Assembly: GCA_021773115.1 (NCBI GenBank)
Contig: JAJFKS010000017.1
Coordinates: 310,001 to 374,000 of the forward strand
DNA length: 64,000 bases
DNA from: Woeseiaceae bacterium
GTDB lineage: Bacteria > Pseudomonadota > Gammaproteobacteria > Steroidobacterales > Woeseiaceae
Direction: 5' to 3'
The notes under the pieces were generated by a model. The model saw only the letters and a program-made list of their open reading frames with translations. It had not been told where the DNA came from and ran no database searches. Shown piece by piece: positions 47,079 to 56,744 of this stretch; the first letter of the stretch is position 1; each line of letters opens with the position of its first letter. A program made the position numbers and the translations under genes.

Positions 47079-47102
47079 GAAATGGGGTCAGCCCCCTTTT
47101 TC
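47079..47102. repeat. GGGGTCAG-CCCCC terminator-like palindrome, copy 4
   Basis: Mutated copy GGGGTCAGCCCCC followed by TTTTT, 20 bases after the kinase remnant. Confidence 0.7.
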
Positions 47103-47277
47103 CTGAGCTAGCAGACCAAGCGATGGAAATGCTGGTAAGTAGTCAGATGGACCTAAACACCGCAGTCTTTCAATGGGCATTGATTCCGACTAGGGAGGCC
47201 ACTGAACCTGAATAATAAGGTGGCAGCCTTGCGTTTCTTCCGTGGTACATTGTTTACCAATCGGAGGAGGGGTGACG

Positions 47278-48153
47278 ATGAGGAACTGCAGTAAGAGTAG
47301 GTACTGGGTATTTGTCAGCACAATTGTCGCGATCATTTTTCAAACCGCGACATTTGCAGGCGAAGTAAGACTACCAAGCGACACCCGGGTGTATGTCGAG
47401 ACGATTGAAGGGCTAGTAGCAAAAGGTGGAAGAGTTCGCCAAGGCGATCTCGTCAGATCGAAGGTTTGGCGGGATGTGGTCGTCGGTAGCACAGTAGTCA
47501 TTGCTGCTGGTACACCCGTGATTGCTCGTGTCGATGACGTGAGCGCGCGTAGCATAGCTGGCGTTAAGGGGAAGATGACGATTGGTGCTTACGAAACTGA
47601 AAGCGTTGATGGTCAGACAATTCAGCTTAGTGGTGGGTATGGTAAGGAAGGCAAGGGTCGAATGGCGCTTTCCATTGTCGGCGCAGTTATTTTCTTGCCT
47701 CTCATTTTCATACCTGGCAGTCCGGCAGAAATGCCAGCGGGCAGCGTATTTGATTCTTACATTGATAGAAGTTGGCAGATTAGTGTTGAGGACGCTCCCA
47801 AGAATCGAGTGGTCGATCTGACCGCGCTATCGCTAGACGAGATCTCCGCTGAGCTGCTGTATGACAAACTTCAGGAAGAAGAAAAGCCCAAACACTTCGA
47901 GTTCCTTGTAGTTATTCCTGATTCTGTCCCACATGATTTGGTAATTGATCGAATTAATGGCCAGGCAATTAAAGCGGTGAAGCTCAAGTCAATATCAGAA
48001 GTGGCAGAAGACGACGAGATAACGATTAACGCGACGGTGAAGATCAAGACCCTCATTAAGAAGTTTCAAAAGGGCATAAATACGATCGAGATATCCTACT
48101 GGGATGGAGATGACCGGGTTTCAACCGAGGTTGTCGTGAACATTCAGATCTAG
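47278..48153 (+). CDS. Island cargo: hypothetical exported protein
   Basis: 291 residues from the ATG at 47278, preceded by GGAGGAGGGG. An N-terminal hydrophobic segment (about 10-27) ends near TATFAGEV, a signal peptide. Residues 30-110 are beta-rich and contain a putative outer-surface domain (VVVGSTVVIAAGTPVIARV). A short hydrophobic segment (about 132-150, MALSIVGAVIFLPLIFI) follows. No family recognised. Lower G+C than core genes supports horizontal origin. Confidence 0.7.
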   Translation: MRNCSKSRYWVFVSTIVAIIFQTATFAGEVRLPSDTRVYVETIEGLVAKGGRVRQGDLVRSKVWRDVVVGSTVVIAAGTPVIARVDDVSARSIAGVKGKMTIGAYETESVDGQTIQLSGGYGKEGKGRMALSIVGAVIFLPLIFIPGSPAEMPAGSVFDSYIDRSWQISVEDAPKNRVVDLTALSLDEISAELLYDKLQEEEKPKHFEFLVVIPDSVPHDLVIDRINGQAIKAVKLKSISEVAEDDEITINATVKIKTLIKKFQKGINTIEISYWDGDDRVSTEVVVNIQI

Positions 48154-48162
48154 TGGAATCGA

Positions 48163-48183
48163 GCCAACCTTTGTTGGCTTGCA
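48163..48183 (+). terminator. Possible intrinsic terminator
   Basis: AGCCAAC-CTTT-GTTGGCT just after the cargo stop at 48153. The stem is 7 bp, but the tail has only a short, interrupted T stretch, so termination may be weak. Confidence 0.4.
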
Positions 48184-48234
48184 GGTTGGGTAAAATCAAG
48201 GCTCATCCTTAAGCCATTGATAATACACAAGTAT

Positions 48235-48256
48235 TGGTGGAGGTGGTGGGAATCGA
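48235..48256. mobile_element. Internal attachment-site copy of the ssrA 3' end
   Basis: Second 22-nt direct copy of the ssrA 3' end, followed by GCATCGG instead of the tmRNA sequence. It divides the region into two units: 45382-48234 (2.85 kb) and 48235-53179 (4.95 kb). Confidence 0.85.
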
Positions 48257-48487
48257 GCATCGGCTACAGGCCTTTAGCTAAGCCATTTCAGCCGCAGTCG
48301 CATCGATAGTCACACACATATCTACACACAACCAGGATGTGCTGGAAGAAAAACTGCTTCGCGTTCGGAAGCAATCTTCCAGGTGACAAACTGCTGGCAG
48401 TTTTCCGCTGACTTAACTCGGCCATTGGAGATAACACGCCATTTGGGTATGTTATGTTTCGATTTTGCAAACGAACTATAGTTAGGC
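48235..48487. repeat. Diverged island module B (att copy, conserved tract, GTTAGGC core)
   Basis: Homologue of module A. It ends with a perfect integron-type core GTTAGGC at 48481-48487, directly followed by a cassette-like gene. A TATAGT hexamer overlaps the core in both modules (48477-48482 here, 45623-45628 in A) and could be a promoter -10 reading into the cargo; no strong -35 is seen. Confidence 0.7.
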
Positions 48488-48504
48488 GGCAGCGGAGAAA
48501 TATC

Positions 48505-48867
48505 TTGATCGTTGAACGAATCCGAAACCAGACAGAATCTGGGCAAGAGATTCCGAAACCTGAAGCAAAAGGTCAGTTTCTCGTTAAGGGGTGGGGTACG
48601 CGACGGGGCGAGCCTGCTCTAATTTATACGATCCCAAATCACAAAAATCCGAGCAAACCACATCAAAAGGGGATTGCGACGTCCGAGTTCGCGGCCGCAT
48701 ATCGGGAGTTGACGAGCACCGGGGAATTGTCTCGATCCTGGTTCGATAAAAACCTTACCGCCTGCTCTAAAGAGGGCTCGTGCAATTTCACAACAATCGG
48801 AGGAATTTTCGAGCTCCTTGGCGAAGCGCGGTACTCGCAGCGTGGCATCTACAAGAAGGCCCGTTAA
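48505..48867 (+). CDS. Cassette-borne hypothetical protein
   Basis: 120 residues from the TTG at 48505, with GCGGAGAAA just upstream. A frame extends to 48454 but crosses the GTTAGGC core. It is rich in Lys, Gly and Pro and contains VKGWGTRRGEPALIYTIPN and NFTTIGGIFELLGE. It fits tightly between core GTTAGGC and attC1 (17 nt after its stop), as cassette genes do. No known function. Confidence 0.7.
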   Translation: MIVERIRNQTESGQEIPKPEAKGQFLVKGWGTRRGEPALIYTIPNHKNPSKPHQKGIATSEFAAAYRELTSTGELSRSWFDKNLTACSKEGSCNFTTIGGIFELLGEARYSQRGIYKKAR

Positions 48868-48884
48868 GGAAGTTCCAATGTGCC

Positions 48885-48981
48885 GCCTAACAAGGCGTTG
48901 CAACAGTCGTTTGACCATTGCCGCCCTTCGCTACCGCGCCGGTCAGCAATTGTCAAACGCTGGTAAGCTAGAACGTTAGAA
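48885..48981 (+). mobile_element. Integron attC site 1
   Basis: It begins with GCCTAAC (48885-48891) and AAGGCGTTGC, and ends with a core-like GTTAGAA at 48975-48981, where the last base departs from GTTRRRY. The inner arms pair CGTTTGAC-ATTGC with GCAAT-GTCAAACG, with unpaired extrahelical bases, as expected of attC hairpins. It sits 17 nt after one cassette gene and 30 nt before the next, the normal place for an attC. Confidence 0.8.
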
Positions 48982-49011
48982 CATCCTCGTACAAGTAAGG
49001 GGGGAAATAAC

Positions 49012-49704
49012 ATGGCAAGATGCACAGCACCTGTACGTGGACATAGTTCAGCGTCCGCAGCCGCACGTTGTCCTGCATGCCGTTACAAAAGTAGCCATTA
49101 TAGTGGGTACGGCTCGTCCTACTCTTCGTATGGCGGTAGTCGGAGCAGCTACGCCAGCAGCGGTGGTGGTACGTCGAGCAGCAGCGCAAGGCCTCGCTGG
49201 TCGAGATCAGGTTCGTCTGTGTCTTACACACGCGCTCAAGTTCAGTCACTCACGCCTATCCGAGACGCCGTTGAAACTCGAGCTGCGGCGCAACCTGATC
49301 TTCGTGACGCTTTCCTGTGTCACGCGTGGGATGACCGCAAAGGGCCAGCCAAAGAGTTACATGATTTGCTTGAGGCCGCTGGTGTCAAAATTTGGTTCAG
49401 CGAGAAGGACCTTGGACTCGGCGTTCCAATGATGCGCGCCATTGACAAGGGTTTAGCGAATTGTCGAGTAGGGCTTGTTTTGGTCACCCCTGCGATGCTG
49501 GATCGCCTACCAAAAGAGAGCGTCGCTGATAAAGAACTTTCAGCACTGCTGGCGGGTAACCAGCTCGTTCCCATTGTGCACAACACTACATATGAAGCTC
49601 TACGCAATGTAAGCCCTTTACTCGCGTCCAGAACGGGTTTGGATACTTCAGAAGATTCAATGACAGTAGTTGCAGAAAAAATAGCCGAGTTGGTCGCGGT
49701 TTAA
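49012..49704 (+). CDS. Cassette-borne TIR-domain protein, likely NAD-hydrolysing immune effector
   Basis: 230 residues, ATG preceded by AAGGGGGG. The N-terminus carries a possible metal-binding cluster (Cys4, His11, Cys20, Cys23), then a Ser/Tyr/Gly-rich, probably disordered stretch (28-72). A TIR domain follows from about 97 to the end: DAFLCHAWDD, VKIWFSEKDLGLG, LANCRVGLVLVTPAML and DKELSALLAG. Glu131 in SEKDLG aligns with the catalytic Glu of NADase TIR proteins such as SARM1, by my manual alignment. Bacterial TIR proteins often act in antiphage defence by depleting NAD+ or making cyclic ADP-ribose signals. Its enclosure by attC sites marks it as an integron cassette. Confidence 0.85.
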   Translation: MARCTAPVRGHSSASAAARCPACRYKSSHYSGYGSSYSSYGGSRSSYASSGGGTSSSSARPRWSRSGSSVSYTRAQVQSLTPIRDAVETRAAAQPDLRDAFLCHAWDDRKGPAKELHDLLEAAGVKIWFSEKDLGLGVPMMRAIDKGLANCRVGLVLVTPAMLDRLPKESVADKELSALLAGNQLVPIVHNTTYEALRNVSPLLASRTGLDTSEDSMTVVAEKIAELVAV

Positions 49705-49718
49705 CTCAACGGCCTTAA

Positions 49719-49792
49719 GTTCTAACAGGGCGTTGCACAGGACGTTTGACCCGCTGTCTTTTTTTGCTATCGCAGGAACGGGAAAGTTAGAC
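49719..49792 (+). mobile_element. Integron attC site 2 (short, possibly decayed)
   Basis: The left half TTCTAACAGGGCGTTGCACA (49720-49739) is followed by CGTTTGACCC, matching the left arm of attC1, and a perfect core GTTAGAC lies at 49786-49792. The expected right arm of the hairpin is missing, so recombination activity is doubtful. Confidence 0.55.
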
Positions 49793-49814
49793 ACTGAGGA
49801 GCCTGTCAAATGCC

Positions 49815-49913
49815 GCCTAACAAAGCGCTGCACCAGCCACTTGACCCAGCCCGCCTTGCGCTGCCGCTCCAGGCGGACTGGGTCAAGTGCTGGTAAGCTT
49901 GAGCCTTACGAGG
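49815..49913 (+). mobile_element. Integron attC site 3
   Basis: GCCTAAC (49815-49821) and AAGCGCTGC open it. A long stem pairs CACTTGACCCAG-CCGCCT with AGGCGG-CTGGGTCAAGTG with one extrahelical base, and CCAG with CTGG further out. The right core (CTTACGA) is degenerate. The unit between attC2 and attC3 is only 22 bp, an empty or deleted cassette. Confidence 0.7.
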
Positions 49914-49943
49914 CCCGTCGTCATTGGATGCCAATCCAAAATA

Positions 49944-49965
49944 AATAGGGTCAGAGCCCTTTTTC
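49944..49965. repeat. GGGTCAGAGCCC terminator-like palindrome, copy 5
   Basis: Mutated copy AGGGTCAGAGCCCTTTTT after attC3. Confidence 0.65.
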
Positions 49966-50008
49966 GGTCTTGACAGTCACACTGTCGGCGAACACGAATG
50001 ACTAGAAG

Positions 50009-50032
50009 AAATGGGGTCAGACCCCTTTTTCC
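50009..50032. repeat. GGGGTCAGACCCC terminator-like palindrome, copy 6
   Basis: Perfect copy GGGGTCAGACCCC followed by TTTTT. Confidence 0.8.
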
Positions 50033-50048
50033 TGAGAAGCTCCTTCAA

Positions 50049-50071
50049 GAAATGGGGTCAGACACCTTTTC
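50049..50071. repeat. GGGGTCAGACACC terminator-like palindrome, copy 7 (decayed)
   Basis: Same unit with a substitution in the right arm, 19 bases after copy 6. The 178 bp from here to 50249 hold no gene I can support. Confidence 0.6.
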
Positions 50072-50488
50072 CAGGACCCTGACTTCGCAGGTGGCCCACC
50101 GAAGCCGCCCTTCCTCGCGATTCACCGCGACATAGTTGAACGGCGTAAAGACGGAGCATTGTGGCGAAGGCCATATCGACGCTGCGTTGTTGGCACGCCA
50201 TTGACGGAAATGCTCGACAGACCTTGGGAACGGATAACTGAGCCAGGTAATGACGAAAAAGACACGTTCAAAGCAGAAAAGTGACGCACAAACGGCCTCG
50301 AAGGGTCGCGAATCTGCACAGGGCGAAGCCGAACAATCCAATCAATTCAAGCGGTTAGCTGTCGGCGCACCCGTTCGTGTGTCCCGATTGGACTCTTTTG
50401 TCACCGGCACTGTAAAAATGACCCCCTGACGGCAACATAAAATTGACCCCCCTGTAAGGTACGCGCTTCGGCATAAACGGGGCGCGAG

Positions 50489-52299
<1,811 letters not shown>

Positions 52300-52745
52300 G
52301 CAACGCTCAGGCTTTATTTATTAATCATCGTGCGAGGGGGTCAATTTTATCTTGCCGTTTAGGTACCCAAAGGGGTCAGTTTTATGTTGCCGTTGACACT
52401 TTGAAAGCATGTAGGTCCGAACTCGGCAAGCTTTACAGGGAGTCGCGCAAGCGAGCTGGCCGCTTTCCTTTGCCGCTCGAGGCGAAGCGCCTTCAACGGT
52501 ATCCGCAATGCGATCGAGATGGAAGAGCTCGAAAAACGCCTGAAGGAACTCGAGGAACGGCTTCCGAACCGGCGTGGCGGCTGTTGATTGGGCTTTCTCG
52601 TAATCGGCCATTTGCGGGAAAGTCGCGGCCCGCAGACTTAGCAATATCAGACCCCTTGCCGAGGACGACAGACGAATGAGTGTATATCCAGACGGTGAAT
52701 TCAACGTCATGTTGGCAGGGCCGGTTGAGCGGGGGAATAACCGGG

Positions 52746-53012
52746 TCACTTCGGGACATAGCAACCCGATTCCTGCATTCTGTCGTCAATGTACCCCATC
52801 AGGGCACCATTGCCGCGTCCGGTCCGATTCCGTTGAGCGTCGCTATTGCGGTCTGAAATATTGAATTCACGTTGAAGGCCATTACAGTCCCGATCACTGG
52901 CCATGCGATCGATGCGCTGCTTTACCGATGGACTATATTTGGACCAGTCGACGCCGGGAGCTGGGCCGCATCCTGCAAGTAGTACGCTGACAATGATTGT
53001 TAATAGCCGCAT
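52746..53012 (-). CDS. Small hypothetical lipoprotein
   Basis: 88 residues. A short lipoprotein signal peptide ends LLAGCGPAP (Cys about 15). The mature part has KYSPSVKQRIDRMASDRDCN and a second Cys pair (Cys near 43 and 84), which might form a disulfide in the periplasm. No family recognised. It lies between the interrupted gene and ssrA, inside the right-hand unit of the island; it may be cargo. Confidence 0.7.
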   Translation of the reverse strand: MRLLTIIVSVLLAGCGPAPGVDWSKYSPSVKQRIDRMASDRDCNGLQREFNISDRNSDAQRNRTGRGNGALMGYIDDRMQESGCYVPK

Positions 53013-53179
53013 CCCACAACTATAGCAGGGCGACTAAATAGTGGCGCGCTGGCAGTTGGGGCCGCCGGCGTCGGCCACTTCACGCGGTGCAAAACCGTGC
53101 GGGAGGCGACTCATCTATGGCAGGTTGTATGGTGGGACTTCTGAAATATTCCTGTAAATAACTGAAATCCTTAAATAAT

Positions 53180-53541
53180 TGGTGGAGGTGGTGGGAATCG
53201 AACCCACGTCCGCAAGACCTACGCTACGAGCTCTACATGCTTATTCCGTCATTAATCTCACTGCAGGCTACCCGACGGGCAGGGAAAACTTACAGCCAGC
53301 TCAGTAATTGTTTAACAGATCAGACCCTGAACACGCCCTCACTGCGGTCCTGTGTAGATGACTCCTGGGATCCGGACGCACAGGCACGTACCGGGCAGAA
53401 GGCTTCAAACTGGTTTTTAAGCAGCTAAAGCGTAGTTGTCGTCGTTGGCAACTATAAGTTTTACAGTTGGATTTACGAGGTACTCTGTCCCTCGGCATGC
53501 ACTCGGAGTTTCGCGACCCACGTCGAAGCCATGTCACCCCC
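53180..53541 (-). ncRNA. ssrA: Transfer-messenger RNA (tmRNA)
   Basis: The 3' end is the tRNA-like acceptor (CCA from 53180-53182 on the minus strand) with the T arm. The 5' end begins GGGGGTGACATGGCTTCGACG at about 53541, complementary to the 3' acceptor. The tag reading frame is 53449-53417, coding ANDDNYALAA and a stop. tmRNA with SmpB rescues stalled ribosomes, adding the tag for proteolysis. Its 3' end is the integration site used by the island. Confidence 0.97.
53417..53449 (-). other. tmRNA proteolysis-tag reading frame
   Basis: Reads GCC AAC GAC GAC AAC TAC GCT TTA GCT GCT TAA, giving the tag ANDDNYALAA after the alanine charged to tmRNA. The C-terminal LAA is the ClpXP-recognised end. 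Confidence 0.95.
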
Positions 53542-53621
53542 GTGTCGCTCTAGTGTAGGGGGCAACAGCGGAATTACAAGGTGCTGCTTCCTGATTTGGA
53601 TGCTTTCGGCTCGGGTTTGGA

Positions 53622-54095
53622 CTATTTCTTCAATATTCGCGCTCGCTGCCGTTGCCAGTCCTGGTCCTTCTTATCCGCCCGCTTATCGTGCTGCTTCTTG
53701 CCTTTGGCAAGACCGAGTTCGAGTTTAGCGTTGCCTTTTTCCCAATGCAGATCGAGCGGCACAATGGCATAGCCTTTGCGCTCGACCGCTCCGGTCAGGC
53801 GATCCAGTTCGTGTCGATTGAGCAGCAGCTTCCGCGATCTTGTCGGATTGGCTTTGATATGGGTTGACGTGCTTGTGAGCGGGGAAATATGTGCCCCTAC
53901 CAGCCAGGCTTCGCCTTTTCGAAGGTTTACATAGGCTTCCGTGATCTGTGCTCGTCCGTCACGCAGGCTCTTGACCTCCCAACCCTCAAGGGCGAGGCCA
54001 GCCTCAAACTTGTGCTCAATAAAGTAGTCATGGCGTGCCCTGCGGTTGACCGCGATCAGTCTGTCTGACGATTTTTTGGTTTTGGAATGGCTCAT
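53622..54095 (-). CDS. smpB: SsrA-binding protein SmpB
   Basis: 157 residues. The SmpB fold and motifs are seen: [28 protein letters not shown] near 18-45, then [19 protein letters not shown] and [20 protein letters not shown], and the basic tail [14 protein letters not shown] that inserts into the decoding centre. SmpB binds tmRNA and is required for trans-translation. It lies 80 nt from ssrA, the normal neighbour, on the same strand. Confidence 0.97.
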   Translation of the reverse strand: MSHSKTKKSSDRLIAVNRRARHDYFIEHKFEAGLALEGWEVKSLRDGRAQITEAYVNLRKGEAWLVGAHISPLTSTSTHIKANPTRSRKLLLNRHELDRLTGAVERKGYAIVPLDLHWEKGNAKLELGLAKGKKQHDKRADKKDQDWQRQRARILKK

Positions 54096-54208
54096 TAATT
54101 TGTCTGTAGCGCCGTGACCACGGCGTGCCGATTATACGGCCTAAGCGTTGTCAGGCACCTGTTTTTGTATAAGAATCTCTGCTCTCACTGCCGATAAGAG
54201 AAAAAACA

Positions 54209-55579
54209 ATGCTTAAGCAGCAAGCCGGCGACGGAAAAAGAACTTCACTTCACGGAAACTGGTCGTCTCGAATGGCCTTCATTCTGGCCGTGACCGGATC
54301 TGCGGTCGGGCTGGGAAACAACTGGAAGTTTCCGTATATCGCCGGGCAAAACGGCGGCGGTGCTTTCGTCCTGGTTTATTTGATTTGTGTTGTTGCGATC
54401 GGCATGCCGGTGATGATGTCGGAAATCCTGATCGGACGCCGTGGTCGACGCAACCCGGTTTCAACGATGGAACTGCTGGGTAAGGAAGAGGGCAGCTCGG
54501 GCAAGTGGCGCTGGGTCGGTAGTTTGAGCGTGCTCGCGGGCATACTGATCTTGTCTTACTACAGCGTGATCGCTGGGTGGACACTGGCCTACGTTGTCAA
54601 GAGTGCCGCCGGTGTGTTCGTCGGCGCAAGCTCGGAGATGGTTGAATCCGAATTTAATGCATTTGTCGGCAGTTGGCAGCTTGTCGGTTTCTGCCACACC
54701 TTGTTCATGGCGCTTGCCGTGTTCGTTGTGGCGCGCGGTGTCGAAAGAGGGCTGGAGAGGGCCGTGAAGTTCATGGTTCCTGCGCTTCTTTTCCTGATGC
54801 TGGTTTTACTTGGCTACTCGATTAATTCGGGCCATTTCGGCGAGGGCGTCTCATTCATGTTTACGGCGGACTGGTCCAGGTTGACCTGGGGCAGCGTGCT
54901 GGCGGCTTTAGGCCAGGCATTTTTTACCTTGAGTATCGGCATGGGTGCGATCATGGCTTACGGTGCGTATCTGCCCGAGGAGACGTCTATTACCGGCGCT
55001 TCGGCGGCAGTCGTCACGGCCGATACGGCGATTGCCATACTCGCCGGGCTGGCGATTTTCCCGCTCGTGTTTGCGAATGGTCTCAATCCCGCCGACGGAC
55101 CCGGACTGGTTTTCGATACGCTGCCTTTGGCATTTGGCCAAATGGCTGGCGGGATGTTCTTCTCGACCATATTTTTCGTGCTGCTTTCATTTGCCGCATG
55201 GACGTCAGCGATCGGGCTGATGGAGCCGGCTGTTGCATGGATTGTTGAACGCTTAAATCGCACGCGAGCAGAAGCCGCGTTGATCATAGGTGGAGCGATT
55301 TGGGTCATTGGATTTGGATCTGTGCTGTCTTTCAACGTGCTATCGGATGTGAAATTCCTGGCAGGAACGATCTTCGATAATGTGGACTACCTGACCAGCA
55401 ACATCATGTTGCCTCTGGGCGGCCTGATGATCACGATTTTTGCGGGCTGGGTCATGTGCCGAAACTCAACATCGGATGAACTCGGAGGCTCGGGTGGTTT
55501 ATACAAGGCCTGGCGGTTGCTGGCTCGGTATGTCGCGCCAATTGGTATTCTAATCGTGCTGTTCAACGCGGTGAGCTAA
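54209..55579 (+). CDS. Sodium-dependent transporter (NSS/SNF family)
   Basis: 456 residues, about 11-12 transmembrane helices. The first helix carries AVTGSAVGLGNNWKFPYIAG, the unwound sodium/substrate region of LeuT-fold carriers, followed by NGGGAFVLVYL. Homologues import amino acids or related amines with Na+. The exact substrate is not predictable. It is divergent from smpB and precedes ratA by 10 nt in the same direction. Confidence 0.93.
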   Translation: MLKQQAGDGKRTSLHGNWSSRMAFILAVTGSAVGLGNNWKFPYIAGQNGGGAFVLVYLICVVAIGMPVMMSEILIGRRGRRNPVSTMELLGKEEGSSGKWRWVGSLSVLAGILILSYYSVIAGWTLAYVVKSAAGVFVGASSEMVESEFNAFVGSWQLVGFCHTLFMALAVFVVARGVERGLERAVKFMVPALLFLMLVLLGYSINSGHFGEGVSFMFTADWSRLTWGSVLAALGQAFFTLSIGMGAIMAYGAYLPEETSITGASAAVVTADTAIAILAGLAIFPLVFANGLNPADGPGLVFDTLPLAFGQMAGGMFFSTIFFVLLSFAAWTSAIGLMEPAVAWIVERLNRTRAEAALIIGGAIWVIGFGSVLSFNVLSDVKFLAGTIFDNVDYLTSNIMLPLGGLMITIFAGWVMCRNSTSDELGGSGGLYKAWRLLARYVAPIGILIVLFNAVS

Positions 55580-55589
55580 AGCTGCAGTA

Positions 55590-56021
55590 ATGCGAAGAGT
55601 GAGTCGCAGTGCGCTGGTACGGTATTCTGCAGAGCAGATGTATGCGTTGGTTGAGGATGTACTGGCGTACCCGGATTTCCTGCCTTGGTGTACGGCTGCA
55701 ATCGTCCACTCTCAGAACGCCAGTGAGATCGATGCAAGCCTGGAATTGCAACGCGGTGCGATTCGCAAATCGTTTCGTACACGCAATACGCTGAACCCCG
55801 GCAACGCCATGAAACTCGAACTCATCGGTGGGCCGTTCAGGCATTTGGAAGGCGTCTGGCTGTTTGAGCAGCTGGGTACGGACGGCAGCAAAGTATCACT
55901 CGATCTTGAATTTGAATTCGAGAGTCGCATCACCGATGCATTATTTGGTGGTTTTTTCGAGGAAACCTGCAATTCTCTGGTGGACTCGTTCACGAAGCGT
56001 GCCGACGCAATTTACGGCTGA
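55590..56021 (+). CDS. ratA: RatA/PasT START-domain protein
   Basis: 143 residues. The N-terminus RSALVRYSAEQMYALVEDVLAYPDFLPWC and the mid-region FEFESRITDALFGGFFEE are typical of RatA. It is the COQ10-like START fold; E. coli RatA (PasT) blocks 70S assembly when overproduced and is linked to respiration and ubiquinone in other reports. Paired with rnfH, the usual toxin-antitoxin-like annotation (ratA-ratB); the gene pair lies beside smpB as in many gammaproteobacteria. Confidence 0.92.
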   Translation: MRRVSRSALVRYSAEQMYALVEDVLAYPDFLPWCTAAIVHSQNASEIDASLELQRGAIRKSFRTRNTLNPGNAMKLELIGGPFRHLEGVWLFEQLGTDGSKVSLDLEFEFESRITDALFGGFFEETCNSLVDSFTKRADAIYG

Positions 56022-56030
56022 ACAAAACTG

Positions 56031-56336
56031 ATGTCCGAATTAGAGATTGAAGTTGTCTTCGCACTCGCCGAACGGCAGTCACTGCTAACGGTAAAGGTAC
56101 CTTCAGGCTCAACCGTTGCGAACGCCCTGGACGCGTGTGGGATTGCGAGGATATATCCGGAGATTGATCTCGGCCAGCTGCCGGTCGGAATCTGGGGGCG
56201 GATCGTCGCGCGTGAGCATGTGCTTGGCCCCGGCGATCGGGTGGAACTCTATCGACCTTTGGCGTTGGACCCGCGCGAGGCACGGCGCCAACTTGCGTTA
56301 AGCGGACAAACAATGGGTCACGCACAAAAAGACTAG
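56031..56336 (+). CDS. rnfH: RnfH family protein (RatB, UPF0125)
   Basis: 101 residues. Beta-grasp-like small protein with LEIEVVFALAERQSLLTVKV, then GDRVELYRPLALDPREARR, typical of RnfH. Function unsettled: antitoxin partner of RatA in E. coli, also near Rnf genes elsewhere. Its end overlaps the bamE end by 4 nt in convergent orientation. Confidence 0.9.
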   Translation: MSELEIEVVFALAERQSLLTVKVPSGSTVANALDACGIARIYPEIDLGQLPVGIWGRIVAREHVLGPGDRVELYRPLALDPREARRQLALSGQTMGHAQKD

Positions 56337-56665
56337 AGGTCCGGCGCAAGCTCCTGGTCCTTGCGAATCTCGCTGACCTTCTCGTCAACGAAATAAATCG
56401 AAACCCAACGCTTGCGAATTGTGTCGCTTCGACCAATTTTCAAATAATAGACATAGTCCCAGCGATTCCGGGTGAACGGATCATCTATCATGGGCGTTCC
56501 AAGCAGGAATCGAACCTGACTTTTGGTCATGCCAATCTCAGCCTGATCCAGGTCCTTCTGTTCAATCAGGTTGCCCTGAGAAATATTCGCGCGATAGACA
56601 CACGCACTCAGGATCATGAGGCAGAAAATAGTGAGGATAAATCGGGAAGTATTACGCATAGTCAT
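56333..56665 (-). CDS. bamE: Outer membrane assembly factor BamE
   Basis: 110 residues from the ATG at 56665 (56659 is a second choice). A lipoprotein signal peptide ends LILSACVYRA. The SmpA/OmlA domain has GMTKSQVRFLLGTPMIDDPF and NRWDYVYYLK. BamE helps stabilise the BAM complex that inserts beta-barrel proteins into the outer membrane. It is convergent with rnfH and divergent from fur. Confidence 0.93.
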   Translation of the reverse strand: MTMRNTSRFILTIFCLMILSACVYRANISQGNLIEQKDLDQAEIGMTKSQVRFLLGTPMIDDPFTRNRWDYVYYLKIGRSDTIRKRWVSIYFVDEKVSEIRKDQELAPDL

Positions 56666-56744
56666 AGTGTCTGATCGATTTGGGCTGAAAAGTTTCAGCC
56701 ACGTTGTCATAATAGGCGCGCATCATACCTGTGAGTAAGCGTTC

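Noticed and set aside
50045..50341. Minus-strand 98-residue frame before the IS
   Set aside because: It overlaps the decayed palindrome and the interrupted cargo gene on the other strand. No motif or start site supports it.
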